A model generated the notes under the pieces. That model was not told the origin of the DNA. It saw only the letters and a program-made list of their open reading frames with translations, and did not search any database. A stretch of DNA of 5,534 bases, taken from positions 1 through 5,534 of the forward strand of contig JAENVZ010000072.1 in assembly GCA_016650315.1 (NCBI GenBank), read 5' to 3'. Positions 5,009-5,534 of the stretch are shown here, piece after piece (the first letter of the stretch is position 1; each line of letters starts with the position of its first letter). The stretch comes from Alphaproteobacteria bacterium. Its GTDB lineage: Bacteria; Pseudomonadota; Alphaproteobacteria; Sphingomonadales; Sphingomonadaceae. Position numbers and translations under genes: made by a program.

Positions 5009-5534
5009 ATGACCAATGCCGCACTGCAGGTCGCCCGCACCGGGCTAGACGCGCAAAATACCAAGATGCAGGTCATCGCCAACAATCTGGCGAACGTGAA
5101 CACCACCGGGTTCAAGAAGGACCGGGCCAATTTCGAAACGCTGGCCTATCAGCAGATCGTCGCTGCAGGCACACAGTCTGACTCGCAGAACCAATATGCG
5201 GTTGGCCTGTCGCTGGGTTCAGGCGTGCAGATGTCGGGTACGGCGCGGATCGACACGCAGGGGTCGATGACCACGACTGGCAACAGCTTGGATGTCGCCA
5301 TCGAAGGCTCTGGCTATTTCCAGGTTTCCAGGCCCGATGGCTCCACCGGCTATACCCGCGCAGGCAATTTCAACCTGAGCAATGAAGGCGTTATCGTCAC
5401 GGGCGACGGCCTTCCGGTTCAACCACAAATCCAGGTTCCCGAAGGCGCCACCAGCCTGACCATCGGCACCGATGGCACCGTATCGGCAACGCTGGCGGGC
5501 CAGGCCGAACCAACACAACTTGGCCAGATCGAAA
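5009..5534 (+). CDS. flgG: FlgG, flagellar distal rod protein (3' end cut by window edge)
   Basis: Distal rod subunit, linked to the hook and enclosed by the P and L rings. The first 175 codons of about 262 are present. AAGGGA at 4994-4999 lies nine bases before the ATG at 5009; the ATG at 5004 is closed at once by a TGA. The N-terminal helix ALQVARTGLDAQ is followed by the signature VIANNLANVNTTGFKKDRAN (residues 22-41). The loop from Tyr47 to about Gln74 (YQQIVAAGTQS, then GLSLGSGVQ) is the FlgG-specific insertion that tells it from FlgE. The core SLDVAIEGSGYFQV and GYTRAGNFNLSNEG follow, then the TIGTDGTVSATLAGQ segment just before the edge. Confidence 0.95.
   Translation, partial: MTNAALQVARTGLDAQNTKMQVIANNLANVNTTGFKKDRANFETLAYQQIVAAGTQSDSQNQYAVGLSLGSGVQMSGTARIDTQGSMTTTGNSLDVAIEGSGYFQVSRPDGSTGYTRAGNFNLSNEGVIVTGDGLPVQPQIQVPEGATSLTIGTDGTVSATLAGQAEPTQLGQIE

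Noticed and set aside
4143..5024. Open frame of 293 codons on the minus strand opposite flgE end and flgF
   Set aside because: It is antisense to a clear FlgF with a good ribosome site, and its translation shows no family features.

Overview
The window is a stretch of a flagellar basal-body and hook locus. The G+C-rich coding, the protein sequences and the short FlgA, FlgB and FlgE forms suggest an alphaproteobacterium, most likely a sphingomonad (Sphingomonadales). That assignment rests on the look of the proteins, not on a search.

Layout. The left third (1-1678) is transcribed leftwards: a compact MotA-like protein (965-1678), a short MotB/OmpA-like protein (483-968) overlapping it by 4 bases, then flgA (424 to beyond the left edge). 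The right two thirds (1907-5534) are transcribed rightwards as one tight operon, flgB-flgC-flgD-flgE-flgF-flgG, with flgG running off the right edge. The 228-bp divergent region between them (1679-1906) carries a near-perfect sigma-54 promoter for flgB and, upstream of it, a dense group of inverted and direct repeats that is a good candidate for an enhancer-binding-protein site. A second near-perfect sigma-54 promoter lies in the 57-bp gap between the motB-like gene and flgA.

How the genes work together. FlgB, FlgC, FlgF and FlgG are rod subunits, FlgD is the hook cap and FlgE the hook subunit. FlgA is the periplasmic chaperone needed for P-ring assembly around the rod. The MotA/MotB-like pair would be the ion-driven stator that powers rotation. 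The two sigma-54 promoters suggest that flgA and the flgB operon are switched on together by a sigma-54 activator.

What stands out: (1) the stator pair lies inside the flgA/flgB divergent arrangement and is unusually small, with a MotA that appears to lack the first transmembrane helix and a MotB of about 161 residues; (2) FlgE is only 278 residues, about the size of a rod protein, and seems to lack the outer D2 domain; (3) the regulatory DNA is well resolved. I see no mobile element, CRISPR array, RNA gene or clearly new system.
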